From positions 1-46,696 of the forward strand of contig NZ_ABEA03000015.1 in assembly GCF_000171235.2 (NCBI RefSeq): a DNA stretch of 46,696 nt, read 5' to 3'. Positions 1-8,111 of this stretch are shown piece after piece (position 1 is the first letter of the stretch; every line of letters starts with the position of its first letter). A program made the translations under genes and the position numbers. The notes under the pieces were generated by a model, which saw only the letters and a program-made list of their open reading frames with translations, was not told the DNA's origin and did not search any database. The DNA is from Geminisphaera colitermitum TAV2. Its GTDB lineage: Bacteria > Verrucomicrobiota > Verrucomicrobiia > Opitutales > Opitutaceae.

Positions 1-362
1 CGGGCGCGTTCGGCCTCGGCGTTGACGGCGAGTTGCGGATAGAGAACGGCGCGTTCGAGTCCGGCGATGGCGCGGGCCTGGTCGCGGCGGGCGATGGCGG
101 CGTGGAGGGTGGGGCTGGCGGCGGTGGCTTGGGCGGCGAGTCGGTTGAGGGTGGGGTCGTGGTAGAGGGTCCACCAGTCGCCTTTGGGGAGGTGGTCGCG
201 GGGGGCGGCGGTTTTCCACGGGCCGGTTTCGGCGTAGGCGGCGGGGGTGGGTGGGGTGGGTTTTTGGTAATCGGGTCCGACGGCGCACGCGGAGAGGATG
301 AGGGCGAGGAAGAGGAGGAGGGTTGAGGTGTGGAGCGTGGCGATGGCGTGGCGGCGGAACAT
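1..362 (-). CDS. RND-type outer-membrane efflux lipoprotein, NodT/OprM family (5' part only)
   Basis: The frame is open from an ATG at 362 to the window edge, so only about 120 N-terminal residues are present. They start with a basic MFRRH stretch, a hydrophobic core and an LSAC lipobox, followed by AVGPDYQKP, the signature beginning of outer-membrane factors of tripartite pumps. A GDWWTLYHDPTLNRL segment follows, typical of the first helical repeat. The family forms the trimeric outer-membrane channel joined to a HlyD-type adaptor and an inner-membrane pump. The gene is divergent from the two-component pair at 508-2730, which may regulate it (inference from position). The family call is firm; the substrate cannot be told. 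Confidence 0.85.
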   Translation of the reverse strand, partial: MFRRHAIATLHTSTLLLFLALILSACAVGPDYQKPTPPTPAAYAETGPWKTAAPRDHLPKGDWWTLYHDPTLNRLAAQATAASPTLHAAIARRDQARAIAGLERAVLYPQLAVNAEAERA

Positions 363-507
363 GTGGCAGATGTGAATGGTAGCACGGGCAGGTGACAAAT
401 GTGTGACGGTTGGATTGTTTTTTGTGGCGAGGTGTTGCGTCGCGGGGGGATGACATACTTTGCCACAATTTTATCCGCGCGACTTTCGCAGGTTGCGTGC
501 ATGTTGC

Positions 508-1242
508 ATGAAACCGTCCATGGAATCTTCGCCCCACATCGCCGTCGTTGATGATCACCGCGACATTCGTGAATTGGTGGGGCGTTATCTGGAACAGCAT
601 GGCTACCGGGTGTCGGCGGCGGAGAGCGCGGCGGCGTTTCGGCGTCTGCTGGAGCGGAGCGCGCCGGATTTGCTGGTGCTCGACATCATGATGCCGGGCG
701 AGGATGGGCTGGCGTTGTGCCGGGACATCCGGGCGTCGTCGCCGCATTTGCCGGTGATTTTCCTGACGGCGATGGCGGAGGATACGGACCGGATCGTGGG
801 GCTGGAGATGGGGGGCGATGATTATTTGGTGAAGCCGTTTAATCCGCGGGAGTTGCTGGCCCGGATCAGGGCGGTGCTGCGGCGGACGCAGGCGCTGCCG
901 GCGCAGCGGGCGGCGTTGCAGGCGGAGCGGGTGAGGTTTGGGGATTGGGTGCTGGATGTGAACCGGCGCGAGGTGACGGGGGGGGACGGGGTGGCGGTGC
1001 CGTTGAGCACGGCGGAGTTTCGGTTGTTGTGCGTGCTGCTGGAGCGTCCGGGCATGGTTTTGAGCCGGGATCAGTTGCTGGACCTTACGGCGGGGCGGGC
1101 TGCGAGTGTGTGGGACCGGAGTATCGACAGCCAGATCAGCCGGCTGCGGCGCAAGGTGGAGCGGGATCCGAAGTCGCCGGAGTTGATCCGCACGCATTGG
1201 GGGGATGGATACTGTTTTACCGGAAAGGTGGTGGTGGAATGA
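508..1242 (+). CDS. OmpR-family response regulator
   Basis: This is a 244-residue two-domain response regulator. The receiver domain has the acidic pair D15-D16, phospho-acceptor D59 in LLVLDIMMPG, T87 and K109 in LVKPF. The C-terminal half is a winged-helix DNA-binding domain with LSTAEFRLLCVLLERPG and a SQISRLRRKVERDP recognition helix, ending in the usual THWGDGYCF. The frame is open back to 460, but the likely start is ATG 508 or ATG 520, where the family alignment begins. The stop overlaps an ATG as ATGA at 1239-1242, indicating translational coupling to the kinase. Its target is unknown; the divergent efflux gene is a candidate. Confidence 0.93.
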   Translation: MKPSMESSPHIAVVDDHRDIRELVGRYLEQHGYRVSAAESAAAFRRLLERSAPDLLVLDIMMPGEDGLALCRDIRASSPHLPVIFLTAMAEDTDRIVGLEMGGDDYLVKPFNPRELLARIRAVLRRTQALPAQRAALQAERVRFGDWVLDVNRREVTGGDGVAVPLSTAEFRLLCVLLERPGMVLSRDQLLDLTAGRAASVWDRSIDSQISRLRRKVERDPKSPELIRTHWGDGYCFTGKVVVE

Positions 1243-1270
1243 GCGCGGGCGCGAAGTTGGTGTCGAGAGA

Positions 1271-1281
1271 GGGGGGGGGGG
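1271..1281 (+). repeat. G11 tract between the coupled kinase start and the kinase frame
   Basis: Eleven consecutive G lie 29 bases after the ATGA overlap at 1239. From ATG 1239 the frame enters the tract as Arg-Glu-Gly-Gly and leaves it one base out of phase with the kinase. Ten or thirteen G would join ATG 1239 to the kinase frame. Confidence 0.95.
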
Positions 1282-1314
1282 AGGGAGCGTCGTTGCTGTC
1301 GTCGTCCGTTCTGG

Positions 1315-2730
1315 ATGCGCAGCCTGACGGGGCAGTGGATGGCATTGATGCTGGCGGCGCTGGTGTTGTCGCAGGTGGTTTTTCTTTGGATCAACCGGCG
1401 CGAGCGGGCGCACACGGTGCGGGCGGTGCAGCGGGATGAGTTTTTGCTGAGGACGGCGTCGGCGGCGCGGTTGCTGGACACGACACCGGTGGCGTTGCAT
1501 CGGGAGATTTTGCGGGCGGCGAACACGACGGTGGGCCGGTATTGGATTTCGGATACGGGGCCGGGGAGCGCGGCGGAGTGGCAGCGGGCGGCGGGCGATC
1601 AACTGGTGGCGGCGTGGGAGGGAACGGGACGGGTGGCGGACCGGGGCGCGGTGGAGGTGGACGCGGCGTTGAGGTGGGAGGAACTGGGGCCGGGCGACTG
1701 GCCGGGGGAACGGCGGGCGCGTATGTTGAGACTGGATACGTGGAACGGGTTCGGCCTGGCGCTGGAGGTGCGGGACGGGCTTTGGTTGAACTCGGTGTAT
1801 GCGAAGCCGTGGGCGAAGGCGGATTCGCCGCCGCTTTACCATGTGTGGTTCATCGTGACGGCGGTGCTGCTGTCGCTGGTGTCGGTGCTGGCGGCGCGGC
1901 GGGTGGGGCGTCCGTTGCGGCGGTTGACGGAGTCGGCGGAGCGTCTGGGACGGGGCGAGGAGGTGGCGTTGCTGCCGGAGGAGGGGGCGGAGGATATCCG
2001 GCGGACGGCGGCGGCGTTCAACCGGATGCAGTTGCGGATTCGGAGGTTTGTGGAGGATCGCACGCAGATGATGGCGGCGATCAGTCACGATTTGCGGACG
2101 CCGATCACGTCGTTGCGGTTGCGGGCGGAGTTTGTGGAGGATGCGGAGACGCGCGAGAGGTTGATCGCCACGCTCGACGAGATGAAGGCGATGACGGAGG
2201 CGACGCTGGCGTTTGCGCGCGAGGAGGCGGCGATGGAGCCGACGCGGACAATCGATCTGGATGCGTTGCTGGAGAGTTTGTGCGACGATCTGGCGGCGCT
2301 GGGCTGGGATGTGTCGTTTTCCGACGGGGGGCGGGCGCCGTGGCGGTGCCGTCCGGATGCGCTGCGGAGGGCGTTGCGCAATGTCATTGAAAATGCGATA
2401 CGCTATGGCGACCGAGCGCGGGTGCGGCTGGTGACGCCGGCGGCGGCGGGCGGCGGGGAGGCGGGGGAGTGGCTGGAGATCGTGGTGGAGGACGATGGGC
2501 CGGGCATCGCGGAGGCGGACCGGGAGCGGGTGTTCGCGCCGTTTGTGCGGCTGGAGGTTTCGCGGAATCGTTCGACGGGCGGCGTGGGGCTGGGGCTGGC
2601 GATTGCGCGGACCATCGTGCGTTCGCATGGCGGGGATATTTTGCTGGCGAATCGTTCGAAGGGTGCGGCGCAAGCCGGGGGCGGAGCCGCGGCGGGTCTG
2701 CGGGTGACGATCCGGTTGCCGCGGGATTGA
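1315..2730 (+). CDS. Sensor histidine kinase, EnvZ-like (start probably upstream, out of frame here)
   Basis: This membrane sensor kinase is partner to the regulator just upstream. From the in-frame ATG at 1315 it has a transmembrane helix near residues 9-26, a periplasmic domain to about 175, a second helix near 178-194, a HAMP segment, and a HisKA box ISHDLRTP with H258. The ATPase domain has an N-box ending at N360, DDGPGIA and GLGLAIARTIVRSHGG. ATG 1315 has no ribosome site. ATG 1239 overlaps the regulator stop and follows a purine-rich GGTGGTGGA. With one G fewer in the tract, the protein from 1239 would begin with an Arg-rich cytoplasmic stretch leading straight into the first membrane helix, giving 496 residues. 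As printed, translation from 1239 terminates at 1439. Confidence 0.88.
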   Translation: MRSLTGQWMALMLAALVLSQVVFLWINRRERAHTVRAVQRDEFLLRTASAARLLDTTPVALHREILRAANTTVGRYWISDTGPGSAAEWQRAAGDQLVAAWEGTGRVADRGAVEVDAALRWEELGPGDWPGERRARMLRLDTWNGFGLALEVRDGLWLNSVYAKPWAKADSPPLYHVWFIVTAVLLSLVSVLAARRVGRPLRRLTESAERLGRGEEVALLPEEGAEDIRRTAAAFNRMQLRIRRFVEDRTQMMAAISHDLRTPITSLRLRAEFVEDAETRERLIATLDEMKAMTEATLAFAREEAAMEPTRTIDLDALLESLCDDLAALGWDVSFSDGGRAPWRCRPDALRRALRNVIENAIRYGDRARVRLVTPAAAGGGEAGEWLEIVVEDDGPGIAEADRERVFAPFVRLEVSRNRSTGGVGLGLAIARTIVRSHGGDILLANRSKGAAQAGGGAAAGLRVTIRLPRD

Positions 2731-2754
2731 GGGAGCGTGCCTTGGGAATGTATT

Positions 2755-3849
2755 TTATCCGGCGGGGGGCACCGCGCCGGGTTTTTGGGCGAGGCGGGCG
2801 AGGAGGGTGTCGGCGATTTCGGTGAAGGTGAGTCCGGCGAGTGAGTCCGGCGCGGTGATGGCGACAGGCTCGCCCGCGTCGCCTCCGGCACGGATTTCGG
2901 GGATGAGGGGGACTTCGCCGAGGAGAGGGGCGCCAAGGGCGTCAGCGGTGGTGGCGCCGCCGCCTTGTCCAAAGAGGTAATGGCGCTGGCCGGCGGGATC
3001 GACAAAGTAACTCATATTTTCCACGACGCCGAGGAGCGGCACGTTGACTTTCTGGAACATGAGGCCGCCTTTGCGCGCGATGTGCGTGGCGGCGGTCTGG
3101 GGCGTGGTGACGAGCACGGCGCCGTCGAGGGGGAGGGTTTGCACGAGGGAGAGTTGCGCGTCGCCCGTGCCGGGGGGGAGGTCAACGAGGAGGAGGTCGA
3201 GTTCGCCCCATTTCACGTTTTGCACGAATTGCTGGACGGTCTTCATAATCATGGGGCCGCGCCAGACGACGGGGGTGTTGTCGTCCACGAGGAAGCCCAT
3301 GCTCATGACTTTCACGCCGTGCTTTTCCATCGGGATGATGAGGTCGCCTTCGATGAAGGGGCGGCCTTCGAGGCCGATCATGAGGGGGACGCTGGGGCCG
3401 TAGATGTCGCAGTCCATGAGGCCGACGCGCGCGGGGCGTCCACGGGCGGCGAGGAGGCGCGCGGCGGCGCAGGCGAGGTTGACGGCAAAGGTGCTTTTGC
3501 CGACGCCGCCTTTGCCGGAGGCGATGGCGACGGCGTGCCGGATGGTGGAGGCTCCGCCTTGCGCAGCAGTGGCACCGGCACCGTGGACGGGGGGGGGGGG
3601 GGGGCGGGTGGGAGTGACGGCGACGTCGATGATGACGTCGCGCACTTCGGGGAGGGCACGCAGGCATTTTTCGACTTCGGCCTTGAGGTGGAGCGGCACT
3701 TTGGGATCGGAGGTGGTGAGGGCGAGCGAGACCTTGGCCGTGCCATCAACGAGGGCGGCGCCCCGGACGAGGCCGAAGGACACGATGTCGCGGCTGAAGC
3801 CGGGATATTTTACCTGTTTGAGATGTTCCTTGAGTGCGTCGGGTGTCAT
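2755..3849 (-). CDS. mrp: Mrp/ApbC-type P-loop ATPase, Fe-S cluster carrier family
   Basis: The 364-residue protein begins with a DUF59/MIP18-like domain (about residues 1-78). A linker containing PPPPP at 83-87 follows, then a MinD-like ATPase with the deviant Walker A SGKGGVGKST (111-120) and LLLVDLPPGTGD (219-230). Family members carry Fe-S clusters to apoproteins. The CxxC expected after VENMSYF is absent: the segment reads VDPAG (283-287). Some bacterial Mrp proteins are known to lack it, so this limits the Fe-S assignment but not the family call. ATG 3849 is chosen because DUF59 homology starts there; the frame is open further upstream. The poly-Pro comes from a C16 tract on the coding strand, in frame in this sequence. 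Confidence 0.92.
   Translation of the reverse strand: MTPDALKEHLKQVKYPGFSRDIVSFGLVRGAALVDGTAKVSLALTTSDPKVPLHLKAEVEKCLRALPEVRDVIIDVAVTPTRPPPPPVHGAGATAAQGGASTIRHAVAIASGKGGVGKSTFAVNLACAAARLLAARGRPARVGLMDCDIYGPSVPLMIGLEGRPFIEGDLIIPMEKHGVKVMSMGFLVDDNTPVVWRGPMIMKTVQQFVQNVKWGELDLLLVDLPPGTGDAQLSLVQTLPLDGAVLVTTPQTAATHIARKGGLMFQKVNVPLLGVVENMSYFVDPAGQRHYLFGQGGGATTADALGAPLLGEVPLIPEIRAGGDAGEPVAITAPDSLAGLTFTEIADTLLARLAQKPGAVPPAG
3589..3604 (-). repeat. G16 tract (coding C16) in mrp linker
   Basis: Sixteen G on the plus strand read as the PPPPP linker between the DUF59 and ATPase domains of mrp. The gene is in frame at this length. Gain or loss of one base would leave only the DUF59 domain. Confidence 0.95.
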
Positions 3850-4125
3850 GTCGAATTGCGGATTACAAATTAAGGGAGGTTCTAAAAGTTGAAGAAAACA
3901 GCGAAGACGCAAAGCCGCAAAGATCAGAGTAAAGCGTTTTGAATTTTATCTCTCATTTGTAGTTGGTTAATTGATAAACAATCTGGAATTTTTCTTCCTT
4001 TGCGCCTTGGCGACTTTGCTGTTCAAAAACGTATTTTTAGGAGTTTCCTTACGAATTACAAATTGATGTGGCGCAAGCGGTGGTTTGGATCATTCGTAAT
4101 TGGTCATTTGTAATTCGTCATTTCC
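3850..4125. repeat. AT-rich divergent spacer with imperfect inverted repeats
   Basis: This 276-base spacer between mrp and tolB is far richer in A+T than its surroundings and has no convincing ORF. It holds two related inverted segments: AACAGCGAAGACGCAAAG near 3898 and, on the other strand, AACAGCAAAGTCGCCAAG near 4021-4004. It also has several copies of ATTACAAATT-like sequence in both orientations (about 3859, 4053, 4105). The arrangement could be a remnant of a small non-autonomous palindromic element. It must also hold the promoters for both divergent genes, but no clear promoter box could be chosen. Confidence 0.5.
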
Positions 4126-5358
4126 ATGAACCCTTTCTGTTTCCACAGTCGCAGTCGTAATCTGTTTTCCTTAATCACCGTGTTCGCCGTGAGTCTGGCG
4201 GGCGTGGTTTTCACGGCGGGCGCGAGGGCGCAGCAGCGTGATTTGGGGGACATCACGGTGACGGGAGATGGCAAGACGATCCCGGTGCGGGTGTCGGCCA
4301 CGAGCGCGGACTTGGATAATCTGGCGAAGGTGGCGTTTGATTCGCACGGACGTTACCGGCGCGTGGCCTCGGGTGGTTTCGATGTCCGGTTTACCGCCGT
4401 GGGCGGGAATCAGGTGCAGGTGTCGGTGACGCGCGGGGCAGAGGCGACGCCAGTGGTTTCGCAGGTGGTGGCGGGCACAAGTGCGCGGAGCGCATTGCTC
4501 GCGGCGGCGGACGTGGCGGTGAAAGCCACGAGCGGTCTCAATGGCTATTTTAACACGCGGCTGGCGTTTATCAGCGAGCGTTCGGGCAAGCCGGAGGTTT
4601 ACACGAGCGATTTGTTTGCGGGGGAAATTCGCCAGATCACGCACGATAATGCGCTGGCGGTGTCGCCGCGCTGGTCGCCGGATGGGCAGGGCATCATCTA
4701 CACGAGTTACTTCCGGCGCGGTTTTCCCGACATCTTCAAAATGGACCTGAACACGCTCCAGCGCAGCACGCTGGTGAGCTTCAAGGGCACCAACACGGGT
4801 GCGCGTTACAGTCCGAACGGCGCGCAAATCGCCATGGTGCTTTCGGGTGAGGGCAACCCGGAGCTTTACATCAGTGATTCGCAGGGACGGGGGGTGCGGC
4901 GGTTGACGCGCACGGCGTCGGTCGAGGCCTCGCCGTGTTTCTCGCCGGACGGGTCTCAACTGGTGTTTACGTCCGACGCCGCGGGCGGGCCGCAGCTTTA
5001 TGTGATGTCCACGGCGGGCGGCGGCGCATCGCGTCTGCCGACCAATCTGAGTCGTTACTGCGCGGAGCCGGACTGGAGCCGGGCCAATCCCAACAAGATC
5101 GCCTTCACGGTGCGCATCGGGAGCGGGTTTCAGATCGCTGTCTATGACATGAGCACGCGTTCGGCTGCCGTGGTGTCGAAGGCTCCGAATGACGCCGTGG
5201 AGCCGTCGTGGCTGGCCGACGGGCGGCATCTGATCTATACGCAGAGGTCGGCCAACAAGCGTTCGCTCCATATTCTGGATACAGAAACGGGGCGCTCGAT
5301 GCTGGTCTCCGCGGGGCAGCTTGGGCAGTGCTCGCAGGCCAGCGTGTGGCCGAATTGA
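4126..5358 (+). CDS. tolB: TolB-like periplasmic beta-propeller protein
   Basis: The 410-residue protein has a Sec signal peptide (hydrophobic SLITVFAVSLAGVVF, cleavage likely after ARA near residue 35). An N-terminal alpha/beta domain is followed by about five PD40/WD40-like repeats, with motifs such as SPRWSPDGQGIIYTS, ARYSPNGAQIAMV and ASPCFSPDGSQLVFTS. TolB works with Tol-Pal in outer-membrane constriction and Pal positioning. No tolQRA or pal gene is nearby, so it is a stand-alone copy here. ATG 4126 is the first codon giving a complete signal peptide; no Shine-Dalgarno is visible. Other PD40 proteins look similar, so the exact TolB role is likely rather than certain. Confidence 0.8.
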   Translation: MNPFCFHSRSRNLFSLITVFAVSLAGVVFTAGARAQQRDLGDITVTGDGKTIPVRVSATSADLDNLAKVAFDSHGRYRRVASGGFDVRFTAVGGNQVQVSVTRGAEATPVVSQVVAGTSARSALLAAADVAVKATSGLNGYFNTRLAFISERSGKPEVYTSDLFAGEIRQITHDNALAVSPRWSPDGQGIIYTSYFRRGFPDIFKMDLNTLQRSTLVSFKGTNTGARYSPNGAQIAMVLSGEGNPELYISDSQGRGVRRLTRTASVEASPCFSPDGSQLVFTSDAAGGPQLYVMSTAGGGASRLPTNLSRYCAEPDWSRANPNKIAFTVRIGSGFQIAVYDMSTRSAAVVSKAPNDAVEPSWLADGRHLIYTQRSANKRSLHILDTETGRSMLVSAGQLGQCSQASVWPN

Positions 5359-5375
5359 GCGGGTGTTTGCGAGAA

Positions 5376-5594
5376 GGAGCGGCGGTTTTCCTGCTAATCC
5401 GCCGTCGGATGCGGGCGAGACGCCCGCATCACGCGTAGGGGCTTCGCTTGCGAAGCCCGCGTATGCAGGACGTGGCATCGAATGGCGTGCGCGGGCGTCG
5501 CAAGCGACGCCCCTACAGCGGGCGAGACGCCCGCGCCACTTCAAACGAGGCGCGTTGCGACTCGCCGGCTCCGGCGGTTGAAAGCCGCCGCTCC
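5376..5594. repeat. Cluster of nested small palindromes between tolB and gpmI
   Basis: The 263-base convergent spacer is almost wholly palindromic. An outer pair GGAGCGGCGG (5376-5385) / CCGCCGCTCC (5585-5594) encloses four perfect hairpins. Two are GCGGGCG-AGA-CGCCCGC (5411-5427 and 5518-5534). The others are GGGCTTCGC-TT-GCGAAGCCC (5439-5458) and GGGCGTCGC-AA-GCGACGCCC (5493-5512). The last two are related in inverted orientation, with base changes compensated in the stems. Lying between convergent 3' ends, the cluster may act as a bidirectional terminator or mRNA stabiliser, like REP elements. The same unit recurs at 7838-7860 and 18593-18654. Confidence 0.85.
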
Positions 5595-5621
5595 GTCAAG
5601 GACGCCGCATAACATCAGCCG

Positions 5622-7232
5622 TTAACGGAGGATCAAGCTCTCGCCGGTCATTTCGGCGGGCTTGGGCAGGCCCATGAGATCGAGGATCGTGGGGGCAATG
5701 TCGGCCAGGCGACCGCCTTCGCGCATCTTGGTGACACCGGCCTTCAAACCCTCGCCCACGGTGAACACTTCAACGAGGTTGAGCGTGTGCGCGGTGTGGG
5801 GACCGTTGACCGTCTCGTCCCACATCTGCTCGCAGTTGCCGTGGTCGGCGCAGACAACGGCCTTGCCGCCCATCTGCTTGATCGCGGCAAGCAATTCGCC
5901 GACGCCGGCGTCGGTCGCTTCGCAGGCCTTGATCGCGGCGGGCAGCGAACCGGTGTGGCCCACCATGTCGGGGTTGGCGTAGTTGACGGCGATGAAGCCG
6001 TATTTTCCGGAAAGGATCGCCTCCTTGGAGAGACGCGTCACCTCGGCGGCGGACATTTCCGGCTGCATGTCGTAGGTGGGCACCTTCGGACTGGCGGGAC
6101 AGGCGCGGTCTTCGCCGGGGAAGGGTTCGCCGCGGTAGTTGTTAAAGAAGAAGGTCACGTGCGGGTTCTTCTCCGTCTCGGCGCAGCGGAATTGCGCGAT
6201 GCCGGCGTCGGACACGACCTGGCCGAGGATGTTTTTGAGCTTCTCGGGCTTGGGCGAAATGACGTTCACCGGCAGGCCCGCTTCGTATTCGGTCATCGTG
6301 GCGTAGTAGAGATCGAGTTTTTTGCCGCGATCGAAGCCTTTGAAATCATCAATGACGAAGGCTTTGGTGATCTCGCGCGGGCGGTCGCCGCGGTAGTTGT
6401 AAAACAATACAGAGTCGCCGTCGGCAAAGGTGGCGAGGGGTTTTGGCGTCGCGCCGGTGGCGTCGGCATTGACGATCCAGGTGGGGGCAACGAATTCGTC
6501 ACCCTTCTGCGTGTCGCTCGTGGGATGGTCGTAGTAGCTCTGGATGGCGGTGGCGGCGTCGGGCGCGGTGGCCTCGGCGCGTTTGCCGGTGAGCATGTCG
6601 TAGGCTTTGGATACGCGCTCCCAGCGGTTGTCGCGGTCCATGACCCAGAAGCGTCCGCACACGCTGGCGATCCTGCCGATGCCGAGTTCGCGGCACTTGG
6701 CGTCAACCTGTCGCACGTAACCGATGCCGCTGCTGGGCGGGGTGTCGCGCCCGTCGGTGAAGGCGTGGATGAAGACGCGGTCGGCGGGCACGCCGTCGGC
6801 CTTGGCCTGGGCGAGAAGGCCGTAGAGATGTTCGAGCATGCCGTGTACCCCAGCGTCGGATACGATGCCCATGAGATGGAGCTTGGCAGAGGGGTTTTGT
6901 TTGACGCGTGCGATGGCGGCGAGCCACACGGGGTTGGCGGCGAGTTTTTTCTCGGAGAACAGTTTGTTGAGGCGGACGAGTTCCTGGTCAACGATGCGGC
7001 CTGCGCCGATGTTTTCGTGGCCGACTTCGCTGTTGCCCATGATGCCGTCGGGCAGGCCGACGTCGAGTCCGGAGGCTTTGACGAGCGCATACGGATAGGT
7101 GGCGTGGAGCATGTCGTCGGCGGGCTTTTTTGCCAGGTTGACGGCGTTGGTTTTGGCCTGCTCCGGGTGGGGATTGCGGCCCCAGCCGTCGCGGATGACG
7201 AGAAGAACGGGTTTGCGTGTGGTGGCGGACAT
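5622..7232 (-). CDS. gpmI: 2,3-bisphosphoglycerate-independent phosphoglycerate mutase
   Basis: This 536-residue enzyme interconverts 3- and 2-phosphoglycerate in glycolysis and gluconeogenesis through a phosphoserine intermediate and two Mn ions. Visible motifs are RDGWG (metal-binding D15), PDGIMGNSEVGHENIG with catalytic S68, FTDGRDTPP, SVCGRFWVMDRDNRWER, the YRGDRPREI substrate site, NYANPDMVGHTG, VCADHGNCEQM and HTLNLVEV. The length is near the family norm of about 510-550. ATG 7232 gives the expected short N-terminus. It lies 48 bases downstream of tatD in the same direction and could be co-transcribed with it. It is cytoplasmic and carries no homopolymer tract. Confidence 0.97.
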   Translation of the reverse strand: MSATTRKPVLLVIRDGWGRNPHPEQAKTNAVNLAKKPADDMLHATYPYALVKASGLDVGLPDGIMGNSEVGHENIGAGRIVDQELVRLNKLFSEKKLAANPVWLAAIARVKQNPSAKLHLMGIVSDAGVHGMLEHLYGLLAQAKADGVPADRVFIHAFTDGRDTPPSSGIGYVRQVDAKCRELGIGRIASVCGRFWVMDRDNRWERVSKAYDMLTGKRAEATAPDAATAIQSYYDHPTSDTQKGDEFVAPTWIVNADATGATPKPLATFADGDSVLFYNYRGDRPREITKAFVIDDFKGFDRGKKLDLYYATMTEYEAGLPVNVISPKPEKLKNILGQVVSDAGIAQFRCAETEKNPHVTFFFNNYRGEPFPGEDRACPASPKVPTYDMQPEMSAAEVTRLSKEAILSGKYGFIAVNYANPDMVGHTGSLPAAIKACEATDAGVGELLAAIKQMGGKAVVCADHGNCEQMWDETVNGPHTAHTLNLVEVFTVGEGLKAGVTKMREGGRLADIAPTILDLMGLPKPAEMTGESLILR

Positions 7233-7819
7233 AATAGGACAACACTGTCTGGCGTTTGGCGTGTGGAGTGAAGTTTTGTTTTAATTAAAAAAGAACCTCT
7301 GCGCGTTGGCCGTGGTGGTCGCGGCGAACTCGGTATACGGCACGCCAAACACTTCCGCCGCGGCGAATTCGGCGGTGTGGCGCAAGTAGGCGGGTTCGTT
7401 GGGTTTGCCGCGGTGGGGCATGGGCGTGAGGTAAGGCGCATCGGTCTCGATCATGAGTCGCGCCAGCCCCTGCACACGCGCGGCTTCGCGAACGGACTCG
7501 GCATTTTTGTAGGTGAGCACTCCGGTGAAAGAGCCGTAGCCGCCGCGTCGCAACAGCTCGCTCATCTCCGCCGGTCCTTCGGTGAAACAGTGAAACACGA
7601 CGCGCTCCCACGGGATGCCGGCGTCGTCGATCATGGCAACGCATTCGGCAAACGCGCCGCGCGAGTGAACGATGAGCGGACACGCGAGGCGGCGCGCGAT
7701 GGCGAGTTGCGCGGTGAAGGCTTCGCGTTGCCAGGCAAAGATGCGCGCAGCGGCGGCGGGGTCGTTTTTGGGAAGGTGAAAGCGGTCGAGCCCGCATTCG
7801 CCGAGCGCAACGGGGCGGC

Positions 7820-7834
7820 GGGGGGGGGGGGGGG
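7820..7834 (-). repeat. G15 tract (coding C15) breaking tatD
   Basis: The fifteen C of the coding strand lie directly between the repeat-derived loop and VALGECGLDRF. The tract is one base longer than the in-frame length of 14. Confidence 0.95.
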
Positions 7835-7837
7835 CGA

Positions 7838-7860
7838 AGTGGCGCGGGCGTCCCGCCCGC
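7838..7860. repeat. Single-arm copy of the 23-base palindromic repeat inside tatD
   Basis: These 23 bases, starting AGTGGCGCGGGCG, are identical to the left arm of the inverted repeat at 18593-18615. They contain the hairpin GCGGGCG-TCC-CGCCCGC type core also seen at 5411 and 5518. In tatD they lie within a predicted loop, four bases from the poly-G tract. Confidence 0.9.
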
Positions 7861-8111
7861 TCCGATCCAATACGCCTCGATTTGCGCGACTTCGTCGGCC
7901 CAATTTTCCGCAACGGAACAAGGATGCAGGCCCACGCTGTAGTGGACGAAGCCGGGATGCTGGCGGGCGATGTCGCGGTAGAGGCTCCAGTCGTCGGAGG
8001 CGGTGCCGATGGTAATCATGGAGGCGAGTCCGGCGTTGCGCGCGCGGGCAAGCGCATCGGGCAGCGTGCCGTGGCGGTGGAAGGTTTCGAGATGCGTGTG
8101 CGTGTCGATAA

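Noticed and set aside
33-326. Gly-rich plus-strand ORF at the window start
   Set aside because: It is antisense to the clear outer-membrane efflux lipoprotein, with composition typical of a high-GC shadow frame.
5376-5594. CRISPR array
   Set aside because: The repeats are palindromic, irregularly spaced and inverted, without unique spacers of constant length; no cas gene is near.
5787-7271. 494-codon plus-strand ORF opposite gpmI
   Set aside because: It is a Gly/Val/Ala-rich shadow of a well-supported enzyme gene.
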